A DNA stretch of 64,000 nt from Paraburkholderia aromaticivorans (GTDB lineage: Bacteria; Pseudomonadota; Gammaproteobacteria; Burkholderiales; Burkholderiaceae): NCBI RefSeq assembly GCF_002278075.1, contig NZ_CP022989.1:3038001-3102000 (forward strand), in the 5' to 3' direction. Of this stretch, positions 44,205 through 53,177 are shown one piece after another (position 1 is the stretch's first letter; every line of letters begins with the position of its first letter). The notes under the pieces were generated by a model that was given only the letters and a program-made list of their open reading frames with translations, was not told the origin of the DNA and searched no databases. The position numbers and the translations under genes are program-made.

Positions 44205-44808
44205 GTTTCTCTCCTGATTGGATGACATGTTCCATGCAGCAAGCGGCAGGCCCGGCTCGCGATCCGGCGCGTCATTAGCGAAGCATTCGCGCCGTATCTG
44301 CACCTGGACAGTGCCGGCGCGCATTGCCCGAGTGCAGTCGTACGCCAGTGCGACGCGGAGGCCGCTGACGCATTGCGCCTGAACGCCCACTGCACGCGTG
44401 GCATGCTGCTTCGCAGCAGCTGGCACAACATTCGCTTAAAGGAAAATCAGAGTAGAAGCGGCTAGCGAGCCGGCATGTCCATGCCGGTCACCGTGGGGCA
44501 TTGCTCTTGGGGCGCATCGTGCGCCCACGTCGAAGCAATTCGGCGTTTGAACGGAACTGTCCGGTTCCGCCAACAAGGAGCGTGCGATGCAGTTGCCCCA
44601 AATGTTCACCCGATTGTCGTGCATCACCGCAATCACACGCGGCGAGTTGCGTTCGCTTGTGCGTTCGCTTTTGCGTTCATCCATACCCACGCGTCGTATC
44701 GATCGAGCATGCGCGCAGCGTGGCAGTCACATCGCCCGTTCCTTCTACGGCATCCGGCCTTGCCTTCTCACGATCCCAACTCTTCCCACATTCACACGGA
44801 GTTCAGTC
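44205..44808. other. Intergenic region upstream of the NMT1-type transporter operon
   Basis: About 600 bp. It contains a loose ~12-bp triplet repeat of TGCGTTCGCTT type at about 44647-44682. The transporter frame stays open leftward to 44587, but those residues are Arg/Ser-rich and precede the true signal peptide. No regulator gene, RNA gene or clear dyad was found; the operon promoter presumably lies near the right end. Confidence 0.45.
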
Positions 44809-45840
44809 ATGCGCGTGTTGCATCTTCTCTCCCGCATTGCAGTGTCCGCTCGTTCAATCGCGGCCCGTGCCGCTAGCGCCGCCGTCCTGGCCGGCGCTGC
44901 GCTTGGCGTATTCGTTGCGCCGCCGGCTCACGCCGACGACCACGTCAGCCTGCTGACGAGCTGGTATGCGCAAGCCGAGCACGGCGGTTTCTATCAGGCC
45001 GTCGCGACCGGCATCTACAAGAAATACGGGCTCGACGTCACGATCAAAATGGGCGGTCCGCAGGTCAACGGCATGCAATTGCTGGCCGGCGGGCAGGCGG
45101 ACTTTCTGCTCGGCTACGACTTCCAGGTGCTCTCCAGCGTGGAAGCCGGCATTCCTGTCACCACCGTGGCCGCCGCGTTCCAGTACGACCCGCAAGGCAT
45201 GATGACCCACGCCGACGTGACCAGTCTCGCCGGCCTGAAGAACAAGACGATCCTCGTCGCCGGTTCGGGCCGCACGACGTGGTGGCCGTGGCTGAAGGCG
45301 AAGTACGGCTACACCGAGGCTCAAGCGCGTCCGTACACCTTCAACCTGCAACCGTTCTTTGCCGATCCGAACGTGGCGATGCAGGCGTATCCGTCGTCGG
45401 AAACGTTCCAGGCGGAGCAGGCTCATGCGAACGCGCACTTCTTCCTGTTCGCCGATGACGGCTATCCGCCGTACAACTCGACCATCGTCACGATGCGCGA
45501 CACGATGAAAAACAAGCCGGACGTCGTGGCGCGTTTCGTGAAGGCGTCGATGGAAGGGTGGAAGAGCTATCTGAACGATCCCGCACCAGGCAATGCGTTG
45601 ATCAAGAAAGACAACCCGCAGATGAGCGACGCCCAACTCGCCTACGGCGTGGCGCAACTGAAGAAACTCAAGCTCGTAACCGGCGGCGATGCGGCCGCGC
45701 AAGGCATCGGCACGATGAGCGACGCGCGCTGGAAAAAGACCTTCGATTACATGGTCGACGCGAAACTGCTCAAGCCCGCTACCGACTATCACGCGGCCTA
45801 CACGCTGCAATTCATTCAGAACGCGAAGGTGATGCCTTGA
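44809..45840 (+). CDS. NMT1/THI5-like ABC transporter substrate-binding protein, 343 aa
   Basis: Signal peptide with an Ala-rich core ending AHADD, then HVSLLTSWYAQAEHGGFYQA, the conserved opening of NMT1/THI5/SsuA-like binding proteins (thiamine-pyrimidine, riboflavin, taurine and N-heterocycle binders). KYGLDVTIKMGGPQVNGMQL and LAGGQADFLLGYDFQVLSSV are family strands. First gene of an operon with Rieske oxygenase, ABC ATPase, permease and a purine-deaminase-like enzyme, so the ligand is probably the heterocycle they degrade. GGAG precedes ATG 44809. Ligand unproven. Confidence 0.85.
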   Translation: MRVLHLLSRIAVSARSIAARAASAAVLAGAALGVFVAPPAHADDHVSLLTSWYAQAEHGGFYQAVATGIYKKYGLDVTIKMGGPQVNGMQLLAGGQADFLLGYDFQVLSSVEAGIPVTTVAAAFQYDPQGMMTHADVTSLAGLKNKTILVAGSGRTTWWPWLKAKYGYTEAQARPYTFNLQPFFADPNVAMQAYPSSETFQAEQAHANAHFFLFADDGYPPYNSTIVTMRDTMKNKPDVVARFVKASMEGWKSYLNDPAPGNALIKKDNPQMSDAQLAYGVAQLKKLKLVTGGDAAAQGIGTMSDARWKKTFDYMVDAKLLKPATDYHAAYTLQFIQNAKVMP

Positions 45841-45907
45841 GGCCCGCCCTCCACGCAGACATCGCACCTCGCCCCGACGCCTGAACGCCTGAAAGAAGGA
45901 GCATCAC

Positions 45908-46954
45908 ATGCTGGTCACCCGTCAAAACGTCCTGCGCCGCTTCTGGTACGCCATCATGCCGATGGCGCAACTCGACGCCGGACCGCAGCCCTTCACCTTG
46001 CTCGGCGAGCCGATCGTGTTATGGAAAGGCGCGGGCGGCAAGCCGCACGCGTTGCGCGATCGTTGCTGCCATCGCACGGCGAAACTGTCGAAGGGATTCG
46101 TCGATAGCGACGGCAATATCGCCTGCGGCTATCACGGCTGGACCTACGACTGCTCGGGCCAATGCGTGAAAATTCCGCAGAACGGCGGCGGCGCGATTCC
46201 GTCGCGCGCCGTGGTGCCGTCATATCGCTGCGAAGAACGCTACGGCTACGCGTGGGTCGCGCTAGAGGACCCGTTGCAGCCCATCCCCGAGTTTCCCGAA
46301 GACGGTGCGCCCGGCTATCGCCGCATCCTGCAGTTTTACGAGCGTTGGGAAACGAGTCCGCTGCGCATGATGGAAAACTCGTTCGACAACTCGCATTTCA
46401 GCTTTGTGCATAAAGGCAACTTCGGCCTGTTCGACAATCCGAAACCGTCGAAGTACGAATTCCGTCCGCACGATTGGGGCTTCGAAGCCGAGACGCATGT
46501 GCCCGTGCGCAATCCGCCGGCGAGCTACCGCATCACCGGCACGACCGAGGAAGTCACCGAGCGGCATCTGATCAACCGCTGGTTCATGCCGTTCGCGCGG
46601 CGCTTTGGCTGCGTGTATCCGGTGAGCGGCATCCATCACATTATCTACAACTGCGCGACGCCGATCGACGACCGCACGCTGATGCTGTCGCAATGGCTCT
46701 ATCGCAACGACACCGAAGACGCGTGTTCGACGCAGGAACTGATCGACTGGGATCGCCCGATCACCGACGAAGACCGCGACATTCTCGAAGCCACCGACTA
46801 CGACGCGTGCATCGACGTGCGGCGTCAGCAGGAGTGCCATATGGAATCGGATCAGCCCGGCTTGCTGATGCGCCGCATGCTGCTCAAGCTGCTGAACGAT
46901 CATGGCGAGTCCGAAGTATTTCGCGAAGTATTGCCCATTCACGTGGAGGAATGA
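45908..46954 (+). CDS. Rieske non-heme iron oxygenase, alpha subunit, 348 aa
   Basis: Rieske [2Fe-2S] site RCCHRTAKLSKGFVDSDGNI ACGYHGW has the C-x-H and C-x-x-H pairs (about 53-80). The mononuclear iron region is MMENSFDNSHFSFVHKGNFG, supplying D and two H. The size and N-terminus (FWYAIMPMAQL) are like VanA/NdmA-type O-/N-demethylases. It would hydroxylate or demethylate its substrate with O2 and electrons from a reductase, but no reductase or ferredoxin gene is in the operon. It is followed after 2 bases by the ABC ATPase gene. Confidence 0.88.
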   Translation: MLVTRQNVLRRFWYAIMPMAQLDAGPQPFTLLGEPIVLWKGAGGKPHALRDRCCHRTAKLSKGFVDSDGNIACGYHGWTYDCSGQCVKIPQNGGGAIPSRAVVPSYRCEERYGYAWVALEDPLQPIPEFPEDGAPGYRRILQFYERWETSPLRMMENSFDNSHFSFVHKGNFGLFDNPKPSKYEFRPHDWGFEAETHVPVRNPPASYRITGTTEEVTERHLINRWFMPFARRFGCVYPVSGIHHIIYNCATPIDDRTLMLSQWLYRNDTEDACSTQELIDWDRPITDEDRDILEATDYDACIDVRRQQECHMESDQPGLLMRRMLLKLLNDHGESEVFREVLPIHVEE

Positions 46955-46956
46955 TC

Positions 46957-47790
46957 ATGGCGGCGACTCAAGCCCTTATCGCTGACGTGGCCGCGCCGTC
47001 GCTCTCGGTGCAGCGCGTCGACAAGCGCTATGCGAACGGCACGATCGCACTGCAGGACGTGCGCCTCGCCATCGAACCCGGCGAGTTCGTTTCGCTGCTC
47101 GGCCCGTCGGGTTGCGGCAAAAGCACGCTGCTGAAAATGTTTGCCGGCATCGAAACGCCCACGCACGGCCATCTGCGCTGGTGGGGGCAAGCGTTCGAGA
47201 CGGTCGGCTCGCCGGGGCGGCGCATGTCGATGGTGTTTCAGGAGGCGACGCTGATGCCGTGGGCCACGGTCGCCGACAACGTGCGCTTGCCGCTCGATCT
47301 CGCGCATGTGCCGCGCCGCGAAGCCGACGCGCGCGTGGCCGCCGCGCTCGACGGCGTGGGGCTCGCGAAATTCGGCCACGTGCTGCCGCGTGAATTGTCG
47401 GGCGGCATGCAGATGCGCGCGTCGCTGGCGCGCGCGCTCGTGACCGAGCCGGATCTGCTGCTGCTCGACGAGCCGTTCGGCGCGCTCGACGAATTCACCC
47501 GCAACTGCCTCGACAGCGATTTGCGCGCGTTGTGGCAGCGGCGCGGCATGACGGTGGTGTTCGTCACGCACAGCATTTACGAGGCGGTGTATCTGTCGAG
47601 CCGCGTGGTCGTGATGCAGGCGCGGCCGGGCCGCATCATCGCCGAAGTGCCGATCGAAGGTCCGCTCGAACGCGACGACGCCTATCGCGTCAGCGAGCCG
47701 TTCATGCAGCATTGCAAGACGCTCTCGGAGTTGATTGCCGATGCGCATCGCGCGTCGTTGGCGAACGAAGAAACAGGAGTGCAATCATGA
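46957..47790 (+). CDS. ABC transporter ATPase, SsuB/TauB-type, 277 aa
   Basis: Walker A LLGPSGCGKSTLLKMF (about 46-61), Q-loop VFQEATLMPW, signature LSGGMQMRASLARAL, Walker B LLLLDEPFGALDEFTR and switch His in VFVTHSIYEAVY. It is the nitrate/sulfonate/taurine-type importer ATPase. ATG 46957 is preferred over ATG 46951 because GGAGGA ends 6 bases before it but directly abuts 46951. It works with the permease next door, whose ATG overlaps its stop (ATGA). Confidence 0.9.
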   Translation: MAATQALIADVAAPSLSVQRVDKRYANGTIALQDVRLAIEPGEFVSLLGPSGCGKSTLLKMFAGIETPTHGHLRWWGQAFETVGSPGRRMSMVFQEATLMPWATVADNVRLPLDLAHVPRREADARVAAALDGVGLAKFGHVLPRELSGGMQMRASLARALVTEPDLLLLDEPFGALDEFTRNCLDSDLRALWQRRGMTVVFVTHSIYEAVYLSSRVVVMQARPGRIIAEVPIEGPLERDDAYRVSEPFMQHCKTLSELIADAHRASLANEETGVQS

Positions 47791-48713
47791 CGGGCGAAGT
47801 GCTTGCGGGTCATTCGGGCAAGTCGGGACGCGGGGCGGCTGCCGCGTCGTCGACAGCGGCGGCTGCAGCGCAGGGCGCAGGGCAGCGTGCGAAATCCGCC
47901 GCGAGGCCGGCTATCAGTTCCCAGCGGCAGCCATGGTTGCAACGCCCCGGCGTGATGAAGGCGCTCGCGCCGTGGATGGTCGGCGTCGTGGTGCTGGCGT
48001 GCTGGCAAGCCTGGTGCGTGGTGATGAAGGTGCCGGCGTATCTGGTGCCGTCGCCGGCGGCGATCGTGAGCGAGCTGGTGCAGGACGCGCCGCTGCTGTT
48101 CGGCAGCCTGCTTGCGACCCTGAAGATCACGCTGTTGGCGTTCGCGCTGGCCACGGTGCTGGGCGTCGTCATCGCGTTGCTGTTCGTGCAGAGTCCACTG
48201 ATCGAGGCGAGCCTCTTTCCCTACGCGATCCTGTTGCAGGTCACGCCGGTCGTGGCGATCGCGCCGTTGATCATCATCTGGGTCAAGGACATGAACGTCG
48301 CGCTGGTCTTGTGCGCGACGCTGGTGGCGTTGTTCCCGATCATCTCGAACACGGTGCTCGGCTTGCGCAGCGTGAACCCCGGCTTGATCAACCTCTTCAG
48401 GATCAATCGGGCGACCCGCTGGCAGACGTTGGTGCGTTTGCGGATTCCGAGCGCGTTGCCGTATTTCTTCGGCGGCCTGCGCATTTCGAGCGGGTTGTCG
48501 CTGATCGGCGCGGTGGTGGCGGAGTTCGTCGCCGGTACGGGCGGCAGCGGCGCGGGGCTCGCCTATCAGATCTTGCAGGCGGGTTTTCAGCTGAATATTC
48601 CGCGTCTGTTCGCGGCGCTACTGCTGATCACCGTGACGGGCGTGGTGCTGTTCGCCATCACGGCGTGGGTGTCGCGCGCGGGTTTGCGCGGCTGGCACGA
48701 CAGCCAGCTTTGA
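47787..48713 (+). CDS. ABC transporter permease, SsuC-type, 308 aa
   Basis: After an Ala/Ser/Gln-rich cytoplasmic tail of ~55 residues comes a BPD_transp_1 permease with six hydrophobic segments. GSLLATLKITLLAFALATVL starts the domain, and the EAA-like loop is RINRATRWQTLVRLRIPSAL. AGGAG precedes the ATG, which overlaps the ATPase stop. With the NMT1-type binding protein it forms an importer for the substrate of the Rieske enzyme and deaminase. Confidence 0.9.
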   Translation: MTGEVLAGHSGKSGRGAAAASSTAAAAAQGAGQRAKSAARPAISSQRQPWLQRPGVMKALAPWMVGVVVLACWQAWCVVMKVPAYLVPSPAAIVSELVQDAPLLFGSLLATLKITLLAFALATVLGVVIALLFVQSPLIEASLFPYAILLQVTPVVAIAPLIIIWVKDMNVALVLCATLVALFPIISNTVLGLRSVNPGLINLFRINRATRWQTLVRLRIPSALPYFFGGLRISSGLSLIGAVVAEFVAGTGGSGAGLAYQILQAGFQLNIPRLFAALLLITVTGVVLFAITAWVSRAGLRGWHDSQL

Positions 48714-48756
48714 ACGACGCGGTCTCGAACTCAGCTTCACACTCTCGCTCGAACTC

Positions 48757-50214
48757 ATGACGACACACGATACGACACACCACACGACACCTGGCACGCT
48801 GATCCGCAACGCGGCGGCGATCATGACCGGCGGCCGCGGATCGGCCGACGATCCCGCGCGCGTGAGCGGTCCTGACATTCGCATTGTCGGCGACACGATC
48901 GACGCGATCGGCGCGCTCACCCCGCGGCCGGGCGAGACGATCGTCGACGCCACCGATTGCGTCGTCTATCCGGCATGGGTCAACACGCATCATCACCTGT
49001 TCCAGTCGCTGCTCAAGGGCGACACGGCGGGACTGGACGCCACGCTCACGCCGTGGCTCGCCGCGACGCCGTATCGCTTCCGGGCGCTCTTCGACGAGCG
49101 GCGCTTCCGGCTCGCGGCGCGCATCGGCCTGATCGAACTGGCGCGCTCGGGCTGCGCGACGGTGGCCGACCACAACTACGTGTACTACCCGAACATGCCG
49201 TTCGACAGTTCGGCGATTCTCTTCGAAGAGGCCGGGAAGCTCGGCTTGCGTTTCGTGTTGCTGCGCGGCGGCGCGACGCAAACGCGCCAGCTCGAGGCCG
49301 AACTGCCGACCGCGTTGCGCCCTGAAACACTCGACGCCTACATTGCCGATATCGAACGGCTCGCCGCCCGTTTCCACGACGCGTCGCCGCGCGCGATGCA
49401 GCGTGTCGTGATGGCGCCGACCACCGTGCTGTATTCGATCTCGCCTGCCGAAATGCGCGCGACGGCGGCGGTGGCGCGCCGCCTCGGTCTGCGTCTGCAT
49501 AGCCATCTCTCGGAGACGGTGGGCTACCAGGACAGCGCGCATGCAATGTACCGGCAATCGCCGGTTGCATTTTGCGGCGAGCACAACTGGCTAGGCAGCG
49601 ACGTCTGGTACGCGCATCTCGTCAAGGTCGATGCCGACGAGATCGCGCTGCTGGCGCAAACCGGCACGGGCGTCGCCCATTGTCCGCAGAGCAACGGGCG
49701 CCTCGGCAGCGGCATTTGTCCGGTGCGCGAAATGGCCGATGCGGGCGTGCCGGTGTCGATCGGCGTCGACGGCGCGGCGTCGAACGAAGCGGCCGACATG
49801 ATCTCCGAAGTGCACATGACATGGCTCGCGCAACGCGCGCGCCGCGGCATGCTCGCGCAACCCACGTTTCGCGGCGGGAATTTCGAAGGCGGCGCGAACG
49901 CCGCGAGTGTGGCCGATGTGATTCACTGGGGCACGGCGGGTGGCGCGCGGATCATGGGCCTCGACGAAGTCGGCAGGATTGCGGTGGGTTTCGCCGCGGA
50001 TCTCGCGGTATATCGGCTCGACGACCCGCGCTATTTCGGCTTGCACGATCCGGCGATCGGGCCGGTGGCGTCGGGCGGCAGGCCATCGCTCGCGGCGCTG
50101 TTTTCTGCTGGAAAGCGCGTGGTGGCCGATGACCGGATCGACGGTGTCGATCTCAAGGAACTGGCGCGCGAGGCGAGGGCGGCTGTGCGGGAGTTGCTGG
50201 AGGAGGTGGTGTGA
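48757..50214 (+). CDS. Amidohydrolase, 8-oxoguanine deaminase / hydroxyatrazine hydrolase type, 485 aa
   Basis: Metal-dependent amidohydrolase with the HxH site in YPAWVNTHHHLFQSLLKGDT (about 68-87). A further His lies in LRLHSHLSETVGYQD, another in WYAHLVKVD, and the metal Asp in VSIGVDGAASNEAADMI. These features group it with 8-oxoguanine deaminases and AtzB/TrzN hydrolases, which remove an amino or chloro group from a purine or triazine ring. In this operon it probably acts before or after the Rieske oxygenase on an imported N-heterocycle. Exact substrate not inferable from sequence. Confidence 0.82.
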   Translation: MTTHDTTHHTTPGTLIRNAAAIMTGGRGSADDPARVSGPDIRIVGDTIDAIGALTPRPGETIVDATDCVVYPAWVNTHHHLFQSLLKGDTAGLDATLTPWLAATPYRFRALFDERRFRLAARIGLIELARSGCATVADHNYVYYPNMPFDSSAILFEEAGKLGLRFVLLRGGATQTRQLEAELPTALRPETLDAYIADIERLAARFHDASPRAMQRVVMAPTTVLYSISPAEMRATAAVARRLGLRLHSHLSETVGYQDSAHAMYRQSPVAFCGEHNWLGSDVWYAHLVKVDADEIALLAQTGTGVAHCPQSNGRLGSGICPVREMADAGVPVSIGVDGAASNEAADMISEVHMTWLAQRARRGMLAQPTFRGGNFEGGANAASVADVIHWGTAGGARIMGLDEVGRIAVGFAADLAVYRLDDPRYFGLHDPAIGPVASGGRPSLAALFSAGKRVVADDRIDGVDLKELAREARAAVRELLEEVV

Positions 50215-50259
50215 GGCAACACCGCCGACAGCGCGGTGAAACGCGGGCCTGTCGGCGGG

Positions 50260-50294
50260 GCAGCCGATGCGGCCAGTGCTGCCGCATCGGCTGC
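50260..50294. terminator. Strong hairpin between convergent genes
   Basis: GCAGCCGATGCGGC (50260-50273) and GCCGCATCGGCTGC (50281-50294) form a perfect 14-bp stem with a 7-base loop. It lies between the amidohydrolase gene and the convergent orphan gene. No T-run, but position suggests bidirectional termination. Confidence 0.65.
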
Positions 50295-50300
50295 CGCTGA

Positions 50301-52604
50301 CTAGTGCAGCAACTGGCTCAATTCAAACTGCGCTACCCCTATTCGCATCTGAAGTTGTCTTTCCATTTCCTGGTATTGCCGCCGCTGGTCGTTAAGTTGC
50401 CGGATTTGGGGGAGTAGAGTCTTCAACTCCCTTCTCAGTCTCGCCATATCGTCGTTGAAGCGGATGACCTCCGCTTTAATGGATTCCCTTCGATCAATGA
50501 GGTCGCGGATGCGCATCTCCGTTTGCGCGTCGCGAGGCTGCCCTGTGCTTTCGAGTTGTTGAAGCTGGGCGCTCAGGTTGGCGCTCTCCTGCTCTGTCTG
50601 AGTTTTCCGCTGCAACAGATTCGCCTTCCGTTGTTCCGTCGTTGTTTGAAGCCCCCGTATCTCCTCAAGCCTTCGCCCGGTCGACACCAGATCCTGCGTG
50701 ACGGTGTGCAGTTGCGTTCGCAAGTGATCCATTGTCTGTTGTGCCTGCTGGATCTGGTAGGCCTTCTGCTCGTCGCCCACGGCAGTGGTTCGTTCTCTGA
50801 ACTCGTTTCCGCCGCCTCGCAGGCCGACAGCGTCATGCGGCTTCCAGCTGCCGTCCGGCTGACGCTCGACCGGAACGCCCGGCTCGGCCGGTTTGTCCCG
50901 TTGCACGACGCGCCACGTCTGGTTGGCCGTGTCGTAGCGCACCGGATAGCTCTGGCCGTGATCCTGGATGTACCTCTGCCCCGTTGCATCGATCAGGACG
51001 CCGGCCTGCGCCGGGTCAGACTGCAACGTGCCTGAAGGCTGTGCCGCGTAGCGCGATGGCAGCACGGGCGTATCCGGCGTGTGTTGATGGTCGGATCCGG
51101 TGGGGCTCGGGTCTTTCGCCTCGCTGCCGCTGCCCGCGAAATTGCGCTCGAACATGTCCACCGAACCGGCGGGCAGCGACGACGAAGGGTGCTCGCCGAC
51201 GCCGGCGAGGTGTTCCCCTTCGGGTCCCAGACCGCCGAGCAACAGGCCGCCGATTGCCGTTCCGGCGTCGATCAGACCCACCTGTCCACGGCTCAATCCG
51301 CCATGATCGGGAAATTCGGCATCGAGCAACCTGGTGGCCAGCCAGTCCGCGCCCGGGATCGGCGACAGGTCGGCGAACACGCGGCCAATGCCGTAGAGAA
51401 TCTTGTCAGCAAGGCCGGGAACATCCTCGCGCAGCATCTCGCGGTTTTTCTGGTCGATGTCCTTGAGCGCGCCGCCGTAGTTCTTCGCGAGATTGTTGAC
51501 GTAGTCCTTGTCGGGTGCAGGTGGATTTTTCGCGGCGTCCTCGTAGGTCTGCGGCCTGCCAACGTGGCTCAGGCCCTCTCCGGGCTTGTCCATGGTCGTC
51601 AGCGCCTGGTCCTGCAAGGCCTGCATGCGACGATGTATCGACGAGTCTGGATCCGTCATGCCCTGCTGGAACGTCAGCAGATCTTGCGCGACCTGCTCAG
51701 GCGGGCGCTGACGCACCGATGATGAGGCGCGCTCCTGGCTCGAATAGCCGTCGTCGGAAAGCAGCTTCTCCATTACCGACTGGTACGGGAAGGTCTTCGC
51801 ATAGGCGGGCTTGCGCGTATTGTCATCCCAGTCGGGATCGTCTGAGGTTTTCGGCAGTTGGATTTTGTCAGGCTTGTACTGTTGCGCCGCGTCGAGAATG
51901 TCGTTCACGCGGGCGGCCGATTCGTTCCATGATTTCTGAGTCGCCGCGTAGATGTCGCCAGCCTTGTTGAGGATATCGCGCTGCATGTCAGTCTTGATCT
52001 TGACGGCCTGCGCGAAGCTGGCCTCGCGTTGCTGCGCTGTCGCGGCCGGTGCGCTGAATGCGCTGTACTGGCCGCGCAATTGCTGCAAGCGTTGAGTGCC
52101 GGCGTCGCCGAGCAGCCCGGCGCCAGTCGGCATATTGAACACGGCATTCATGCGTTTGAGCGGATCGGCGCGAGTCTGCTTCAGCTGGGAAATCACGTCT
52201 GCTTTAAGTTGCTGGATATCGGCGTCACGTTGGGCGTCCGGTTCGCCGATCACGGCTTTCGCCCGCGCGGCGAAGCCCTCACGGGTTTCCTCGTCCATCT
52301 GCGCCGTAGCGGCCGCGAGACCCTCCAGACGCATCCGCGCGTTAGCGAAGCCTCGCGGGTAGCCGGTCATCAGCAGGTTCGTCGTCGATTCCTGAGCTTG
52401 CGTTACTTTCGTGTCGTTTGCGTAGTTGATCGATTGGTTGCCACCGTCATACTTGTTCAGCATGGTTTGGGCGAATTCGGCCGGCGTGGTCGTGTCTTTC
52501 GACGCCACGACTGCGGGCTTCGGCGCGACAGCGTTGTGCTGGCTCGGCAGCGTGCCGGGTGCGTTCCCGGACGGAATGCGAAAATCGGAGACGGAGTTTG
52601 TCAT
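50301..52604 (-). CDS. Large orphan protein, effector-like, 767 aa
   Basis: The N-terminus (MTNSVSDFRIPSGNAPGTLP) is Ser/Thr/Asn/Pro-rich without a Sec signal. Residues about 40-380 are mainly helical. A short hydrophobic block (LIDAGTAIGGLLLGGLGPEG) lies at about 435-455, then a disordered Pro/Ser linker. At about 530-595 is a β-type unit with GQRYIQDHGQSYPVRYD, TWRVVQRDKPAEPGVPVE and DGSWKPHD, recalling repeats seen in large secreted effectors of Pseudomonas and Burkholderia. From about 625 to the end is a near-continuous coiled coil ending FELSQLLH. No catalytic motif, chaperone or secretion gene is nearby. It may be a type III effector, but this is inference. Confidence 0.6.
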   Translation of the reverse strand: MTNSVSDFRIPSGNAPGTLPSQHNAVAPKPAVVASKDTTTPAEFAQTMLNKYDGGNQSINYANDTKVTQAQESTTNLLMTGYPRGFANARMRLEGLAAATAQMDEETREGFAARAKAVIGEPDAQRDADIQQLKADVISQLKQTRADPLKRMNAVFNMPTGAGLLGDAGTQRLQQLRGQYSAFSAPAATAQQREASFAQAVKIKTDMQRDILNKAGDIYAATQKSWNESAARVNDILDAAQQYKPDKIQLPKTSDDPDWDDNTRKPAYAKTFPYQSVMEKLLSDDGYSSQERASSSVRQRPPEQVAQDLLTFQQGMTDPDSSIHRRMQALQDQALTTMDKPGEGLSHVGRPQTYEDAAKNPPAPDKDYVNNLAKNYGGALKDIDQKNREMLREDVPGLADKILYGIGRVFADLSPIPGADWLATRLLDAEFPDHGGLSRGQVGLIDAGTAIGGLLLGGLGPEGEHLAGVGEHPSSSLPAGSVDMFERNFAGSGSEAKDPSPTGSDHQHTPDTPVLPSRYAAQPSGTLQSDPAQAGVLIDATGQRYIQDHGQSYPVRYDTANQTWRVVQRDKPAEPGVPVERQPDGSWKPHDAVGLRGGGNEFRERTTAVGDEQKAYQIQQAQQTMDHLRTQLHTVTQDLVSTGRRLEEIRGLQTTTEQRKANLLQRKTQTEQESANLSAQLQQLESTGQPRDAQTEMRIRDLIDRRESIKAEVIRFNDDMARLRRELKTLLPQIRQLNDQRRQYQEMERQLQMRIGVAQFELSQLLH

Positions 52605-52885
52605 AGGGCATTTCGTTATGTTGAAGGGACGCTGCGTTGCAACCCATTGAGGCGGATTGCCATAACGATGAAAACACCTCGGACAGGGCGCCGTGTGTTA
52701 CCGGAGGATGACCATGCGAGCGCGACACGCATCTCCGGTGACTGCCGTCGAGCGAAGACGCGCAAGCATTGCTGCCGCAAGCCCGACTCCAGAACAGGCT
52801 GACCTCCTTACTTACAAACAAGCGCTTGACCATGCCCGTCATTCAGCGCACCGTGGACGAGAACCCTTTCTCGCGGGAGTACGAA

Positions 52886-53137
52886 ATGTCCCTCAACTTC
52901 CCGAACCCAAGCCGCAGCTATGACGCCTCGCACCACTGCGTCAATTTCTGGGGCTATGACAATGCGCGCGAAATCGCTTTCGTCGTCACCCGTTCGGTGA
53001 TTTCGAATCTGAGCCCCAGTGTGGGCGCCGACGAACCGGCCGTGCTCGCGGCGTTCGACCGGCATCGCGAGCAAATCCTGACGCTCGCTCGCGGGCTGTA
53101 TCTCGGCGGCCCGCAAAACCGCTACACGATTTCCTGA
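52886..53137 (+). CDS. DUF1488-family protein, 83 aa
   Basis: MSLNFPNPSRSYDASHHCVN and FWGYDNAREIAFVVTRSVIS then PAVLAAFDRHREQILTLARG match the small DUF1488 fold (β-rich start, helical end with 'aF..hr..I...A'). Function of the family is unknown. ATG 52886 has GGGAG 6 bases upstream and starts at the family border. An upstream ATG (52832) in frame lacks a ribosome site. Upstream 52605-52885 shows no other gene. Confidence 0.75.
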   Translation: MSLNFPNPSRSYDASHHCVNFWGYDNAREIAFVVTRSVISNLSPSVGADEPAVLAAFDRHREQILTLARGLYLGGPQNRYTIS

Positions 53138-53177
53138 CGCGGCGCGGCGTGCCGTGCAAACGTCGCCGAAGCGAGAC

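Noticed and set aside
43935..44225. A 96-codon plus-strand frame with a hydrophobic stretch opposite the 59-aa gene.
   Set aside because: No ribosome site; the minus-strand gene has a good one and a terminator, so the plus frame is its shadow.
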